DNA of 64,000 nucleotides from Sphingopyxis sp. MWB1 (GCF_000763945.1 NZ_JQFJ01000002.1:1787501-1851500); one strand, 5' to 3'; positions 45,717-55,478 are shown, counted from the first letter of the stretch. Notes: generated by a model not told the origin, from the letters alone. Program-made: numbers and translations.

Positions 45717-46705
45717 CTGTGCTCGCGCGGCGGAAGCTTGAGGGCGAACTGAACAAGCAGGCTGCGCTGCCAGCTTTGAAAATTATTGTCCGAGACCAGC
45801 CATAAATCGAGGCGCGTGCCGTCTCCCGTAACCGCCGCGCCCTCGTAATTTTCGGCAAGTGCGCGGGGGACACGCCCTATCCCGCGCGAACGCACTACGG
45901 CATCGGGCGCGATATCGGCAGGATCGAGCAAGGCGACATAGGTGGTGAAAATCGGGTGGAAGCCGAGCCGGCGGTGAATAAGAAGCACTCGTCCGTCGGG
46001 GAGAGCCGCCGCGTCGCTGACCGCTCCCTTGCCCCGGGCATCATAGAAGAAGCGAATGGCCTTGCTTGTCTTTTCCGCCGGGTCGCCTTGAAAGAGCAAG
46101 GCTTCGACCCCGCGCGGATCCTTGTCCGCGCCTTCCGAAATGACGACCGTGCGGCCATCCGTCAGACGCGCCAGTGCTTCGGGACCGCGATTGCCCGGCC
46201 AGCGCGCGCCGGGTAACTTGCGGCGTGCCTCGATACGCGACAAGGCAGGGTTGAGCCGCCAGATTTCATTGCGCCCCTCCAGCGCGACCCAGCTTCGCTT
46301 GCTATTTGCGTCAAGGGCGACGGCCTCGACATCAGCCTGCGATTTCCGGTACGCCGGCCCGTCAGGAGAGGGGAGCGGGGCGATATGAAAGCCGGAGATT
46401 TGTCCGTTCGGCGCAAAGGAGAAACGAACGCGGTGGCCATTATCGCTGACGAGCAGGAAGTGTGCATCTTTTTCCACGGCCAATCCTGAAAAACCGCCGA
46501 AGCGGCTGTGCGGACTGATCAGTTCCCACCCTTTGACGAAATGAAGACCGCCCCCTTCCTCTTCGGCGGCCTTGTCGAGCGCACCCAAGGAGCGCAGCGT
46601 CATCGCCTGAACAAAATTATCCTGGGGGAAGCGATAAGCCCGCAACGGCCCAGGGCCAAGGATCAGCCATATCGCCAGAGCCAGAAAAATACGTCGCATT
46701 CGCAC
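45698..46705 (-). CDS. Secreted esterase-like/phytase-family protein
   Basis: A 335-residue protein with a signal segment (MRMRRIFLALAIWLILGPGPLRA). The chain fits the esterase-like/phytase family (a six-bladed beta-propeller type): FGGFSGLAVEKDAHFLLVSDNG, DVEAVALDANSKRSWVALEGRNEIWRL, NRGPEALARLTDGRTVVISEGADKDPRG and EGAAVTGDGTRLDLWLVSDNNF are repeated propeller strands. Predicted periplasmic or secreted; activity is uncertain. Its end overlaps the terminator after rpmB. Confidence 0.8.
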   Translation of the reverse strand: MRMRRIFLALAIWLILGPGPLRAYRFPQDNFVQAMTLRSLGALDKAAEEEGGGLHFVKGWELISPHSRFGGFSGLAVEKDAHFLLVSDNGHRVRFSFAPNGQISGFHIAPLPSPDGPAYRKSQADVEAVALDANSKRSWVALEGRNEIWRLNPALSRIEARRKLPGARWPGNRGPEALARLTDGRTVVISEGADKDPRGVEALLFQGDPAEKTSKAIRFFYDARGKGAVSDAAALPDGRVLLIHRRLGFHPIFTTYVALLDPADIAPDAVVRSRGIGRVPRALAENYEGAAVTGDGTRLDLWLVSDNNFQSWQRSLLVQFALKLPPREHRKKAAP

Positions 46706-46860
46706 GGCGATAGGCGGGAAGCGCGCGCACAGGCAAGCCTAAGCCTTCCACCAATATTAACCACAGCCAACCGGCGCGTTCAGCAAAGGCTCAATCCGAA
46801 TCGCTCACAACACCCCTATCGCGCCGATGCCCAGCTCAAAGGCGGACGACGCAAAGGAGA

Positions 46861-47271
46861 ATGATGATGCCGAAGACCGTAACTCTCTCACTTGCCGCCC
46901 TGATGTCGAGTGCGACATTGGGACTGGCTGCCCCCGCTGCCGCCCACGACCGCTATGACAGCCGCGACAGCTATTCGACCTATTATGCCGGATATGATGA
47001 TCGTGACGATCGCCGTTACGACCGGTATGACCGCCGCTATGATCGGCGTGATAATCGCCGGGATCGCCGAAGCGACCGCCGCTATTATCGCAATGACTAT
47101 CGGCAATGCGACAAGGGAACCGGCGGCACGGTGATCGGCGCGATTGCCGGCGGCCTCGCTGGCCATGAAATTGCCGGTCGCGGCGACAAGACGGTCGGCA
47201 CCATTATTGGCGGTGCAGTGGGGGCCGTGGCAGGCCGCGCCATCGACAGGGGCAATGACGGCTGCCGCTGA
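46861..47271 (+). CDS. Glycine-zipper 2TM-domain protein
   Basis: A 136-residue exported protein. A signal peptide (TLSLAALMSSATLGLAAPAAA) is followed by an Arg/Asp/Tyr-rich repetitive stretch (about 30-80) and a C-terminal glycine-zipper pair (GTVIGAIAGGLAGHEIAG, GTIIGGAVGAVAGRAIDRG). Such proteins are outer-membrane or surface associated, with RcnB/SlyB-like relatives. GGAG precedes the ATG. It ends before a strong terminator. Confidence 0.8.
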   Translation: MMMPKTVTLSLAALMSSATLGLAAPAAAHDRYDSRDSYSTYYAGYDDRDDRRYDRYDRRYDRRDNRRDRRSDRRYYRNDYRQCDKGTGGTVIGAIAGGLAGHEIAGRGDKTVGTIIGGAVGAVAGRAIDRGNDGCR

Positions 47272-47319
47272 TAACAGCCGGTCGCTAAAACAGCCCATTA
47301 CTCCATGGGATTTCCTTTC

Positions 47320-47348
47320 CCGCCCGGCCCGACCAGCCGGGCGGTTTT
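47320..47348 (+). terminator. Rho-independent terminator after the glycine-zipper gene
   Basis: CCGCCCGGC pairs with GCCGGGCGG around a 7-nt loop, followed by TTTT. It separates the glycine-zipper gene from ppx. Confidence 0.85.
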
Positions 47349-47454
47349 GTGTCCGGGGGTTCCGCCTTGCCATTGGCGGCCACCAAGCCTAGGCTTGATC
47401 CAAGTGCTCGTTCGTTTTTCTCGAACGCGTGTATATGGACAGGTTATAATAGCC

Positions 47455-48546
47455 ATGCGGCAAATGGCAGCGCCAACAGGGCGACCGCCGCGGCCCGGAC
47501 CGACGGCGGCAAGACGAAGCGGGTCTGTCAGCGCTTTTCGCGCGCGGCCCGCACAGCGAACACGCAATTATGGAGCCATCGACCTTGGCACCAACAATTG
47601 CAGATTGCTCATCGCGCGCGCCGAGGGCGCCGAATTAATTGTAATCGACGCCTTTTCTCGCATCGTCCGCCTGGGCGAAGGCTTGCACGGCAGCGGGCGG
47701 ATCAGCGAAGCAGCGATGGATCGCACCGTGGCCGCGCTGGCGATATGTGCCGACAAATTGCGTCGGCGCCACGTCACCCTGTCGCGCGCGGTGGCGACCG
47801 AAGCCTGCCGCCGCGCCGCCAACAGCGCCGAACTGGCAGAGCGGGTGCGGCAGGAAACGGGCATTGCCCTCGACATCATTTCAGCTGCGGAAGAGGCGCG
47901 CCTCGCGGTGCTGGGCTGTCACAATCTGATGGAGCCCGGCGACGGCCCGGCTCTGATCTTCGACATCGGCGGCGGATCGACCGAATTGATGCATGTCGAC
48001 ATCAGCGAACAAAATGTCGATATCCGCGACTGGATCAGCGTGCCCTGGGGCGTGGTCTCGCTGACCGAACATGCCGCGCCAAGCGAGGACAGTCTGGATG
48101 CGCGGCGCGCCAGCTATGCGCATATGCGGGAAGTAACACGCGCTGCCTTCGCCGAATTCGCCGGCCGCGTTGCGCGCTTTTCCGGCGACGGATTGCGCCT
48201 TCTGGGGACAAGCGGAACCGTGACCACCCTGGCCAGCGTGTTCCTGGACCTGCCGCGATATGACCGACGCGCTGTCGATGGGCTGATCGTTCCCGCCCCC
48301 GCCATGCGCGATATCAGCCGCCGTCTGGCAGAGGCCAGCCTGATCGATCGCGCCGGAATCGCCTGTATCGGGCGCGAACGCGCCGATCTGGTCGTGGCGG
48401 GCTGCGCCATTCTTGAAACCATCATCGACCTGTGGCCGGCCGCTCGGGTCGGCGTCGCGGATCGCGGCATCCGCGAGGGGATTTTGCGCTCCCTCGCCAT
48501 GGCCGGACGCGACATTCCCATCACGCGGCGCAATTTTCGGATATGA
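47455..48546 (+). CDS. ppx: Exopolyphosphatase/pppGpp phosphohydrolase family (Ppx/GppA)
   Basis: A 363-residue ASKHA-fold enzyme. GAIDLGTNNCRLLIAR is the N-terminal phosphate motif and FDIGGGSTELMHVD the second; LGTSGTVTTLAS is also seen. It degrades polyphosphate and/or pppGpp. The ATG at 47455 is taken as start; the first 30 residues are Arg/Pro-rich and poorly conserved. Its stop overlaps the rlmE start by 4 nt (ATGA), a coupling often seen in alphaproteobacteria. Confidence 0.92.
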   Translation: MRQMAAPTGRPPRPGPTAARRSGSVSAFRARPAQRTRNYGAIDLGTNNCRLLIARAEGAELIVIDAFSRIVRLGEGLHGSGRISEAAMDRTVAALAICADKLRRRHVTLSRAVATEACRRAANSAELAERVRQETGIALDIISAAEEARLAVLGCHNLMEPGDGPALIFDIGGGSTELMHVDISEQNVDIRDWISVPWGVVSLTEHAAPSEDSLDARRASYAHMREVTRAAFAEFAGRVARFSGDGLRLLGTSGTVTTLASVFLDLPRYDRRAVDGLIVPAPAMRDISRRLAEASLIDRAGIACIGRERADLVVAGCAILETIIDLWPAARVGVADRGIREGILRSLAMAGRDIPITRRNFRI

Positions 48547-49244
48547 GTGGAAACAAGAAAAAGGGCGGCAGCACCCCGCGCGGCGGGCTGCATGTCCGCG
48601 TCAAAACCGCCAAGAAGCGTTCGATATCGTCGACCCGTTGGCTCCAACGGCAGCTCAACGATCCCTATGTGCGCCGGGCGCAGGCCGAAGGATATCGTTC
48701 GCGCGCGGCTTATAAGCTGATCGAGCTCGACGAAAAATTCTCCTTCCTAAAAAAAGCGCGCGCGGTGGTCGATTTGGGCATCACCCCTGGGGGCTGGTCG
48801 CAAGTGGTCCGAAAAACCAACCCTCGCGCGCAGGTCGCGGGCATCGACCTGCTGGCCTGCGAACCGATCGACGGGGTGACCATATTGGAAATGGATTTCA
48901 TGGACGATACTGCCCCCGATGCGCTGATCGAAGCGCTGGGGACGCGGCCCGACCTTGTCCTGTCCGATATGGCGGCAAACACCGTCGGCCATCCGCAAAC
49001 CGACCATCTGCGTACCATTGCCCTCGCCGAAACCGCCGCCGATTTTGCGGTGCAGAATCTCCAGCCCGGCGGAAGTTTTGTCGCCAAGGTTTTTGCAGGC
49101 GGCGCGGACCGTGAACTGTTGACGCTGCTCAAGCGGCACTTCACAACCGTCAAACATGCCAAGCCCCCGGCCAGCCGAAAAGGGTCGCCCGAACTTTATG
49201 TGATCGCACAGGGGTTCAAGGAAGCGGTAGCCAAGGGCGATTGA
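48543..49244 (+). CDS. rlmE: 23S rRNA 2'-O-ribose methyltransferase RlmE (FtsJ)
   Basis: A 233-residue SAM enzyme that methylates U2552 in the 23S A-loop. Motif I VVDLGITPGGWSQVV and the K-D-K-E tetrad (AAYKL, LSDMA, VAKVF, SPELYV) are intact. A basic N-terminal tail (GNKKKGGSTPRGGLHVRVKTAKKR) binds RNA. The start overlaps the ppx stop. Coupling with ppx ties ribosome maturation to stringent-response enzymes. Confidence 0.95.
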   Translation: MSGNKKKGGSTPRGGLHVRVKTAKKRSISSTRWLQRQLNDPYVRRAQAEGYRSRAAYKLIELDEKFSFLKKARAVVDLGITPGGWSQVVRKTNPRAQVAGIDLLACEPIDGVTILEMDFMDDTAPDALIEALGTRPDLVLSDMAANTVGHPQTDHLRTIALAETAADFAVQNLQPGGSFVAKVFAGGADRELLTLLKRHFTTVKHAKPPASRKGSPELYVIAQGFKEAVAKGD

Positions 49245-49266
49245 TGAAATACGCACGGGGAGCGTT

Positions 49267-50742
49267 ATGACCAGTCAATCGAAGTCCGCCGTTGCCGCCG
49301 TCACTCTTGCCGCCCTGCTGCTCGCGTCGTGCGGAGGAGGCGGAGGCGAAGCCAGCGCAGGTCCCCCCATCGGGGGAACGCCAACGCCATCACCTACGCC
49401 GACGCCTACTCCCACACCGACCTGCTCGCTCGCCGCGCGCCAGGCCTTTGCCAAGGCGGTGATCGACGAATGGTATCTCTTTCCGGCCGACGTCACCAAT
49501 GGCGTCAATGGCGCGCAATATAGCGATGTCCAATCCTATATCGACGCCTTGGTCGCGCCCGCGCGCTTGCAGGGCAAGGATCGTGATTTCACCTACATCA
49601 CCTCGATCGCCGAGGAAAATGCCTATTATAGCCGCGGATCGAGCGCGGGTTTCGGGGTCCGCATGGCCTATGACCCCGGCGAGCAGGTGATCGTCATCGC
49701 CGAGGCTTATGAAAGCGCGCCAGGCCTCGCTGCGGGCATTGATCGCGGCACACGGATCGAGGCGATCGGCACGAACAGCGGCAATATGCGCAGCGTCGCC
49801 GATATTGTCGCGAGCGAAGGAACCGCGGGGCTGACTGCGGCGCTCGGCCCCAGCGAAGCGGGAGTCAGCCGGATGCTGCGTATCCGCGATGCCGCGGGCA
49901 CCCGCAATGTCAGCGTTACCAAGGCCGAATATAGCCTCGACCCGATATCGGATCGCTATGGCGCCAAGGTGATCAGCGAAGGCGGGCGCGACTATGGCTA
50001 TATCAACCTGCGCAGCTTCATCTCCTCCGCCAATGACCAGCTGCGCGCCGCTTTCCTCGATTTTCACAACCGGGGCATCACCGAGATCATCGTCGATTTC
50101 CGCTATAATGGTGGGGGGCTGGTTTCGACGGCCGAGTTGATGGGCGATTTGCTGGGCCGCAACCGGCATGGCAGCGATCTTTTCTCGCAAACCAATTTCC
50201 GCCCGTCGAAGGCGGCAGAGAACAGCCGCCACTTCTTCAACCCGCAACCCGAATCCATCGCCCCGACGCGCATCGCCTTTATCGGCACCGGATCGACCGC
50301 CTCGGCAAGCGAGCTGGTGATCAATTCGATGCTGCCCTATCTCGGCACCAATATGACGCTGGTCGGCAGCAACACCTTTGGCAAACCCGTCGGTCAGGTG
50401 GCGCTCGACAAGGCATCGTGCGACGACCGGATGCGGGTGGTGGCCTTTGCCACGGGAAATTCCGCAGGGCAGAGCGATTATTATAAGGGCCTGGCGCCGA
50501 AAATTTCCAACAGCTGCGCCGCCAGCGACGATCTGGGCCTGCCGCTCGGCGATCCGCGCGAAGCATCGGTCCGCACCGCCATTGATTTCCTTGCCGGTCG
50601 AAGCTGCGTCGCGCGCATTTCGGAAGCGGGAACCCGGACCGCTTCGACACGGGGCGCGGCCTCGGCCGGGCCAGCCGTGCCCGCGCTGTTAAGCGTCGCC
50701 AATCCGACCACCGCCCAGCGCGAGCTTCCGGGGTTGTTTTAA
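49267..50742 (+). CDS. S41-family serine peptidase lipoprotein
   Basis: A 491-residue protein with a lipoprotein signal (LAALLLASC, lipobox LASC) and a Gly- then Pro/Thr-rich linker (a PT repeat). A PDZ-like segment (GFGVRMAYDPGEQVIVIAEAYESAPGLAAGIDRGTRIEAIG) leads into the S41 catalytic domain: IDFRYNGGGLVS, the Ser of GTGSTASASELV and the Lys of GSNTFGKPVGQ. Tail-specific proteases of this kind act in the periplasm. The stop overlaps the convergent lipase-like gene by 4 bp. Confidence 0.88.
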   Translation: MTSQSKSAVAAVTLAALLLASCGGGGGEASAGPPIGGTPTPSPTPTPTPTPTCSLAARQAFAKAVIDEWYLFPADVTNGVNGAQYSDVQSYIDALVAPARLQGKDRDFTYITSIAEENAYYSRGSSAGFGVRMAYDPGEQVIVIAEAYESAPGLAAGIDRGTRIEAIGTNSGNMRSVADIVASEGTAGLTAALGPSEAGVSRMLRIRDAAGTRNVSVTKAEYSLDPISDRYGAKVISEGGRDYGYINLRSFISSANDQLRAAFLDFHNRGITEIIVDFRYNGGGLVSTAELMGDLLGRNRHGSDLFSQTNFRPSKAAENSRHFFNPQPESIAPTRIAFIGTGSTASASELVINSMLPYLGTNMTLVGSNTFGKPVGQVALDKASCDDRMRVVAFATGNSAGQSDYYKGLAPKISNSCAASDDLGLPLGDPREASVRTAIDFLAGRSCVARISEAGTRTASTRGAASAGPAVPALLSVANPTTAQRELPGLF

Positions 50743-51998
50743 GGGCGAGGGGGCGGCAGGCGCTGCGATACCCAGGTAAATGCCTCGTCGAAGCTTTCCG
50801 GTACGGTCAATTGGTGAACGGTATGCGGATATACATCCTCCAAACCCTCAATAAGCTGCCAATCTACAGCGCGTCCTTCGGCCCGGAATTTGTCGACCAT
50901 GCGTCGGCTATACCTCTCTAGCGTGGCTTGGTCATTCGGGGCCTGAATCACGATGAGGGGCACATTGGGCTCGCGATTTTCTGGGTCCTGGTAGCGAATC
51001 ATCGCGTCGATCATGGGACGAAAATCCTCAACATCGGCATCGATCAGATCCCCAAGATTACCCGACCACCCATCGGCTTGTCGTAAGCCACTGACACAGC
51101 GCTCATCTACCAACGCATATCGTTTCTTTCCTTCTTCCGATAAGAGAGGAGGAATATCGACCGTAGGGTCGACGACTTCCACGCCCTTCATCATCAAGGC
51201 GCCAAAAGCGCTCACCTGACTTTCTGGATTGGCCAAAGCTTCTTCGGTTTGCTCACTAAGATAGGCAGCCGGAGCAATTGCAACCGCGCCCACCAAATCA
51301 TATTCGGGCGCATAGTCTTGGGCCATTTCCGCAACATAGACGCTGGTCTGGCCGCCCTGTGAATGCCCCATAACAAGCCATTGCTGAGTGTAACGATGTG
51401 GGGATAAGCGACGCGTTGCACGTACCGCGTCAATCACGTTTTTGGCCGCCACTTCGCCGATCAGATAAGGATGAAGATCGCTCGCCTTCTGCTCTTGAGG
51501 TGCAATACCCAACCCTTGGTAGTCGCTCTGAACAACCGCATATCCGCGCTCCACCCAGCGGTTGAGGGTATCACGCATAAGGGAGACATATCGACGCTCG
51601 CTATATCGGATACCGTTCAGCGAAGGCGCGCAGTGGGGAGCCGCCCCAACGGTGCCATGAGCCCAGGCTATAATGGGGACCGCCGCTGCCCGTTGCGGAA
51701 CCGCAAGGGTGGCCGTGACGGCTATTTTCTGGCGGTTCACGTCTTCCGAAACATATTGAATAAGATAATTATAGTCAGCCTTGGTCAGGCGCGCTTCGCT
51801 GTTCCGAGGCAAGAACTCAGCGCATAAAATCTGACCCACGCTTGCCTGAGGTGGAATGTCGCGCTTAACAGAGCAATCAGCCTTCTCCTCGGTGGGGGTT
51901 GAAACAGAAGCAGGCACTTCCCGCGCCTGTAGCATCTCAACACCCCCCAACACTATAACGGCACAAATGCCCAACCCCGTGGCACACCGATACAACAT
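50739..51998 (-). CDS. Secreted alpha/beta-hydrolase, secretory-lipase-like
   Basis: A 419-residue protein with a signal peptide (GLGICAVIVLGGVEMLQA). The alpha/beta-hydrolase fold is clear: oxyanion AWAHGTVGAAP, nucleophile GHSQGGQ, an acid in APNDQ and a His in YPHTVHQL. It resembles the secretory-lipase family (esterases and triacylglycerol lipases). Its base composition (about 54% GC over 51061-51300 by hand count) is well below the roughly 65% of its neighbours, and it lies beside a tRNA gene, so it looks acquired. Substrate unknown. Confidence 0.85.
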   Translation of the reverse strand: MLYRCATGLGICAVIVLGGVEMLQAREVPASVSTPTEEKADCSVKRDIPPQASVGQILCAEFLPRNSEARLTKADYNYLIQYVSEDVNRQKIAVTATLAVPQRAAAVPIIAWAHGTVGAAPHCAPSLNGIRYSERRYVSLMRDTLNRWVERGYAVVQSDYQGLGIAPQEQKASDLHPYLIGEVAAKNVIDAVRATRRLSPHRYTQQWLVMGHSQGGQTSVYVAEMAQDYAPEYDLVGAVAIAPAAYLSEQTEEALANPESQVSAFGALMMKGVEVVDPTVDIPPLLSEEGKKRYALVDERCVSGLRQADGWSGNLGDLIDADVEDFRPMIDAMIRYQDPENREPNVPLIVIQAPNDQATLERYSRRMVDKFRAEGRAVDWQLIEGLEDVYPHTVHQLTVPESFDEAFTWVSQRLPPPRP

Positions 51999-52269
51999 CG
52001 CGTCACCTTCCCTGTTCTCAGCAATCCGTCACGTGAAAAACCTTTCCCGACAACCGATGTCGGCGACCGTTTTCCTTGGTTTCAGGCCCTATTTAACCGA
52101 AACATAGAGGGAGATCGGTGTTTGATTCATCTATTATGGAGCGTCTTCCTCACAGCGCGGATTTGTCACCTTCCAAAGCAGCGGTTGCGGACATATGAGC
52201 GCTCTACAAGCCGAGCGGTCGGAAGGCCTATGGACTTTCCGGTAACGACGCATATCGGATCAAGAAAAC

Positions 52270-52344
52270 TGGAGCGGGCGAAGGGATTCGAACCCTCGAC
52301 CCCAACCTTGGCAAGGTTGTGCTCTACCCCTGAGCTACGCCCGC
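52270..52344 (-). tRNA. tRNA-Gly (anticodon GCC)
   Basis: A 75-nt cloverleaf with encoded CCA: acceptor GCGGGCG/CGCCCGC, D-arm GCTC/GAGC, anticodon stem CAACC/GGTTG around TTGCCAA (anticodon GCC), T-arm with GTTCGAATC. The 3' end faces the GC-poor lipase-like gene to the left. Confidence 0.97.
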
Positions 52345-52541
52345 TCTGGCGGCTGGCAACCTGTGGTGCCAGCGGGTGAGGCGGGCGATTAGCACCGGCT
52401 TTGCGCCTCGGCAAGCCCCTTCATGCTTTTCCTGTGCGATATTGTCGAAGGGTTGGCATATCGCACATAATTCCCACATAGACGGGTAAGCCAATAACCG
52501 CGCGCCGCCGCGGCTCATCAGATAGCAAGGAGCAATTCCCC

Positions 52542-53453
52542 GTGGCTACATTGGGTCTGAACCCCGCCGAAAAGGAAGCCGTCGAAGCCTTTCGTCGCGA
52601 CGTCGTCGAACCATCTATGTCGAAACTGGTGATATTGGATTTCTGGGCGGAATGGTGCGGACCGTGCAAGCAATTGGCCCCGGTGCTCGAAAAAGTCGCA
52701 GCCGAATATGCCGACAAGGGCGTCGTGCTGGCCAAGGTCGACGTCGACGCCAATGGTTTTATCGCCAGCCAGTTTCAGGTCCAGTCGATCCCGACCGTCT
52801 ATGCCATTTTCCAGGGGCAGCCGGTTGCGAACCTGACCAATGCACGCAGCGAAAGCCAGTTGAAGTCGATGCTCGACCAATTGCTGGCTCAGCTTCCGGT
52901 GGAAAGCGAAGCGAAAGATCTGGCTGTCGAGATTGCCCCGCTGATCGAAATGGGCGAATCGGTTTTGGCCGAAGACGACGGACCGCGTGCGGCGGGCATT
53001 TTCCAACAAATATTGCAGATGGCCCCCGATAATGCGGCGGCGCACAGCGGCCTGATTCGTGCTCTGCTGATCGCCGGGGAAACAGAAGCCGCTCAGGCCG
53101 CGCTGGATGCGGTCCCGGCCGAACTTGCCGATGATGCCGCTATCGCGCAGGCAAAGAGCGCGCTGGCCCTTGCCGCAGACCGCCCTGATGACGGCGCTCT
53201 GGCCGAACTGGAAGCAGCCCTTGCCGCTGCGCCCGAGGATCATCAGCGCCGTTATGACTTGGCGGTCGCGCAAATCGGGGCGGGGCAGCGCGATGTCGCG
53301 GCCGATAATCTGCTCCACATCATTGCGGCAGATCGCGAGTGGAATGAGGGGGCTGCGCGCACGAAACTGCTCGAATTATTCGAAGCGGTAGGTTTGGAAG
53401 ACGCGTGGGTCGCGGCACAGCGTCGCCGCCTGTCGCTCATTTTGTTCGGCTGA
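52542..53453 (+). CDS. ybbN: Thioredoxin-TPR co-chaperone (YbbN/CnoX-like)
   Basis: A 303-residue protein with an N-terminal thioredoxin fold (WAEWCGPCKQLAPVL, with WCGPC) and a C-terminal TPR region (about 150-300) typical of YbbN. These combine redox-regulated holdase activity with chaperone delivery. GTG start with AAGGAG at good spacing. The next gene begins within its stop (TGATG), so the two are coupled. Confidence 0.93.
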   Translation: MATLGLNPAEKEAVEAFRRDVVEPSMSKLVILDFWAEWCGPCKQLAPVLEKVAAEYADKGVVLAKVDVDANGFIASQFQVQSIPTVYAIFQGQPVANLTNARSESQLKSMLDQLLAQLPVESEAKDLAVEIAPLIEMGESVLAEDDGPRAAGIFQQILQMAPDNAAAHSGLIRALLIAGETEAAQAALDAVPAELADDAAIAQAKSALALAADRPDDGALAELEAALAAAPEDHQRRYDLAVAQIGAGQRDVAADNLLHIIAADREWNEGAARTKLLELFEAVGLEDAWVAAQRRRLSLILFG

Positions 53454-54103
53454 TGCGAGAGACCGCGCGCCTGACCATTCAGCGAATCGCGATTTTCCCG
53501 CTGCCCGGCGCCTTGCTGTTTCCGGGCTTGCACCTGCCGCTGCATATTTTTGAACCGCGCTATTCGGCGATGGTGCAGGAAGTGCTGGCCCGCGACAGGC
53601 AGATCGGGATGATCCAGCCCCGCCAACTGCCAGGTGAGGAAGATCGCGAGCCCCCGGCTCTCTATGATGTTGGTTCGCTGGGCCGAATTGTCGATGTCGA
53701 AGCGTTGGACGAAGGCCGGTTTAATCTGGTGCTGGAAGGCGTCGCGCGGTTCCGCGTGCGCCGCGAACTGGATGTGACAACATCTTTCCGGCAGATTGAA
53801 GCGGAGATCGAAACGGACGAGGAAGAGAATGCGGTCCTAGCCAGCATCGAGCGCGCTAGCCTGGAGCGAGAAGCAAAGCGCTTTGCCGCGCGCCAAGGCT
53901 ATATCGTGGATTGGGACTCGGTCGGCCAGTTGGACGATGCCACCCTGGTCAATGGAATAGCCCAGATCGCACCCTTTGACGCAGCAGCCAAACAGGCGCT
54001 GCTGGAAGCCAGTCCCCTGCACGCACGCGCGGAGTTGGTCGTGCAGATGATGCAGTTTTTCGGGCGCTTTGACACGGATGATGGACGCGCGACGCTACAA
54101 TAG
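53453..54103 (+). CDS. LON-protease substrate-binding-domain protein
   Basis: A 216-residue protein with only the Lon N-terminal substrate-recognition domain (AIFPLPGALLFPGLHLPLHIFEPRYSAMVQEVL, EGVARFRVRREL) and no ATPase or protease part. Stand-alone versions are common; their role is unclear, perhaps delivering substrates. It is translationally coupled to the YbbN-like gene, which suggests a joint proteostasis function. Confidence 0.9.
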   Translation: MRETARLTIQRIAIFPLPGALLFPGLHLPLHIFEPRYSAMVQEVLARDRQIGMIQPRQLPGEEDREPPALYDVGSLGRIVDVEALDEGRFNLVLEGVARFRVRRELDVTTSFRQIEAEIETDEEENAVLASIERASLEREAKRFAARQGYIVDWDSVGQLDDATLVNGIAQIAPFDAAAKQALLEASPLHARAELVVQMMQFFGRFDTDDGRATLQ

Positions 54104-54118
54104 CGTCCCTGCCAAGAA

Positions 54119-55348
54119 TCAGATCTCAGCCCCGGCAAGGAGGCGCGGCAGATCGCCAGATTCCCCACGCGCTTCGTCCATGAAAAAACGCTTGAGCGGC
54201 GGCATCTTCTGAACGGCGGTGAGCCCCGCGCGCCGCACGGCCGCTGCGCCGCGTCCGGGGATACCGAACAGGCGGGTGAGGCCATCGGTCGCGAGGCTGA
54301 CCATCAGATTATCGAGCCCGCGCCAGCGTTGGTAGCGCGCCAGCAAAGCTGCATCACCCAGGTCAAGTCCATGGCGCGCGCCCTCAACCAGAACTTCGGT
54401 CAGGGCCGCCACGTCTCGCAGACCAAGGTTGAGTCCCTGCCCTGCGATAGGATGGATGCCGTGCGCCGCATCTCCTACCAATACGGCCCGATCCCCAACG
54501 ATTCGCGCGCTGTGATGAAAGCCGAGTGGATAAGTCATGCGCGGGGCCGCCAATTGCATCGCCCCCAGCGCGCCGCCCGCGCGGCGTTCAAGCTCCGCGG
54601 TAAAACCGCGCTCACCCAGCTTGGCAAAACCCGGCCCATCTTTTTCGGACACCGTCCAGACAAAGGCCGAGCGATGGCGCCCCGCAGTATCATCGACGAG
54701 TGGCAACAAGGCGAACGGCCCGGAGGGGAAAAATATCTCATGCGCAATATGTTCATGCGGGCGGCTGTGCGTCACCGCACCGATCATCGCATGGTGATGA
54801 TAGGACCAGTTGGCGATGGGAAAGCCCAGTTCCTCACGCGTTACCGATCGTCTTCCTTCGGCCACGATCAACAGAGGCGCGGCAAGCTGCGTCCCATCGG
54901 CCAACGACAGGTTGACACCATGCGCGTCGATCTGGCGCTCGATCACCCGGGCCGGCGCGAAAAGCCGGGCATGAGAAGCATCGGCGAGCGCGGCAGCGAG
55001 CGCGTGGCGAAGCTGGCGATTCTCCACCATCCTACCCAGCGCCGGCGCTTCTTCCGGTGCAATGAAATCCAAATCGCCGCCCTGGCCGGCATCGCTGACT
55101 TTGATCGCACGGATCGGACAAGCATAAGGTGCCAGACGTTCGGCCAGACCCAAAACGTCGAACATGCGCCACACGGCGCTGGCAATGGCCGAAGCCCGGC
55201 CATCGAAGTCGGGCGCGATGGTCGCGACGGGGTCAGCGGGATCGACAATATGCGCCGACAAACCATGGCGGGAAAGCGCGATAGCCAACGCCTGGCCGAC
55301 AAGGCCGCCGCCGGAAATGAGGACATCGCTGCGAAGGGGCTGGGTCAT
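54119..55348 (-). CDS. UbiH/UbiF-type FAD hydroxylase
   Basis: A 409-residue flavoprotein of ubiquinone biosynthesis: DVLISGGGLVGQALAIALSRHG (FAD), DGRASAIASAVWRMFDVLGL (the UbiH family block), and GDAAHGIHPIAGQGLNLGLRDVAAL. It hydroxylates the ring of the quinone precursor; which carbon (UbiH or UbiF/Coq6-like) is not resolvable from sequence alone. It is convergent with the LON-domain gene and diverges from ftsK. Confidence 0.9.
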   Translation of the reverse strand: MTQPLRSDVLISGGGLVGQALAIALSRHGLSAHIVDPADPVATIAPDFDGRASAIASAVWRMFDVLGLAERLAPYACPIRAIKVSDAGQGGDLDFIAPEEAPALGRMVENRQLRHALAAALADASHARLFAPARVIERQIDAHGVNLSLADGTQLAAPLLIVAEGRRSVTREELGFPIANWSYHHHAMIGAVTHSRPHEHIAHEIFFPSGPFALLPLVDDTAGRHRSAFVWTVSEKDGPGFAKLGERGFTAELERRAGGALGAMQLAAPRMTYPLGFHHSARIVGDRAVLVGDAAHGIHPIAGQGLNLGLRDVAALTEVLVEGARHGLDLGDAALLARYQRWRGLDNLMVSLATDGLTRLFGIPGRGAAAVRRAGLTAVQKMPPLKRFFMDEARGESGDLPRLLAGAEI

Positions 55349-55478
55349 GGCTCCGCTCTACTGTCCTGCGCCGCGCTTGGAAAGGCCGAGAGCAGGCGGC
55401 ACCATTCGGCCCCTGCTTGACGGCGAGTCCACCCCATGCGCATATCCGCGCTGGTTAATAAAGGGGAATGCATCCAGC

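Noticed and set aside
49370..49430. Tandem repeat in the S41 lipoprotein gene
   Set aside because: It is only a low-complexity Pro-Thr linker coding stretch, common after lipoprotein signals, and not an independent repeat.
50739..52269. Full genomic island at tRNA-Gly(GCC)
   Set aside because: No integrase, no second copy of the tRNA 3' end and only one gene; the evidence supports at most a small acquired segment.
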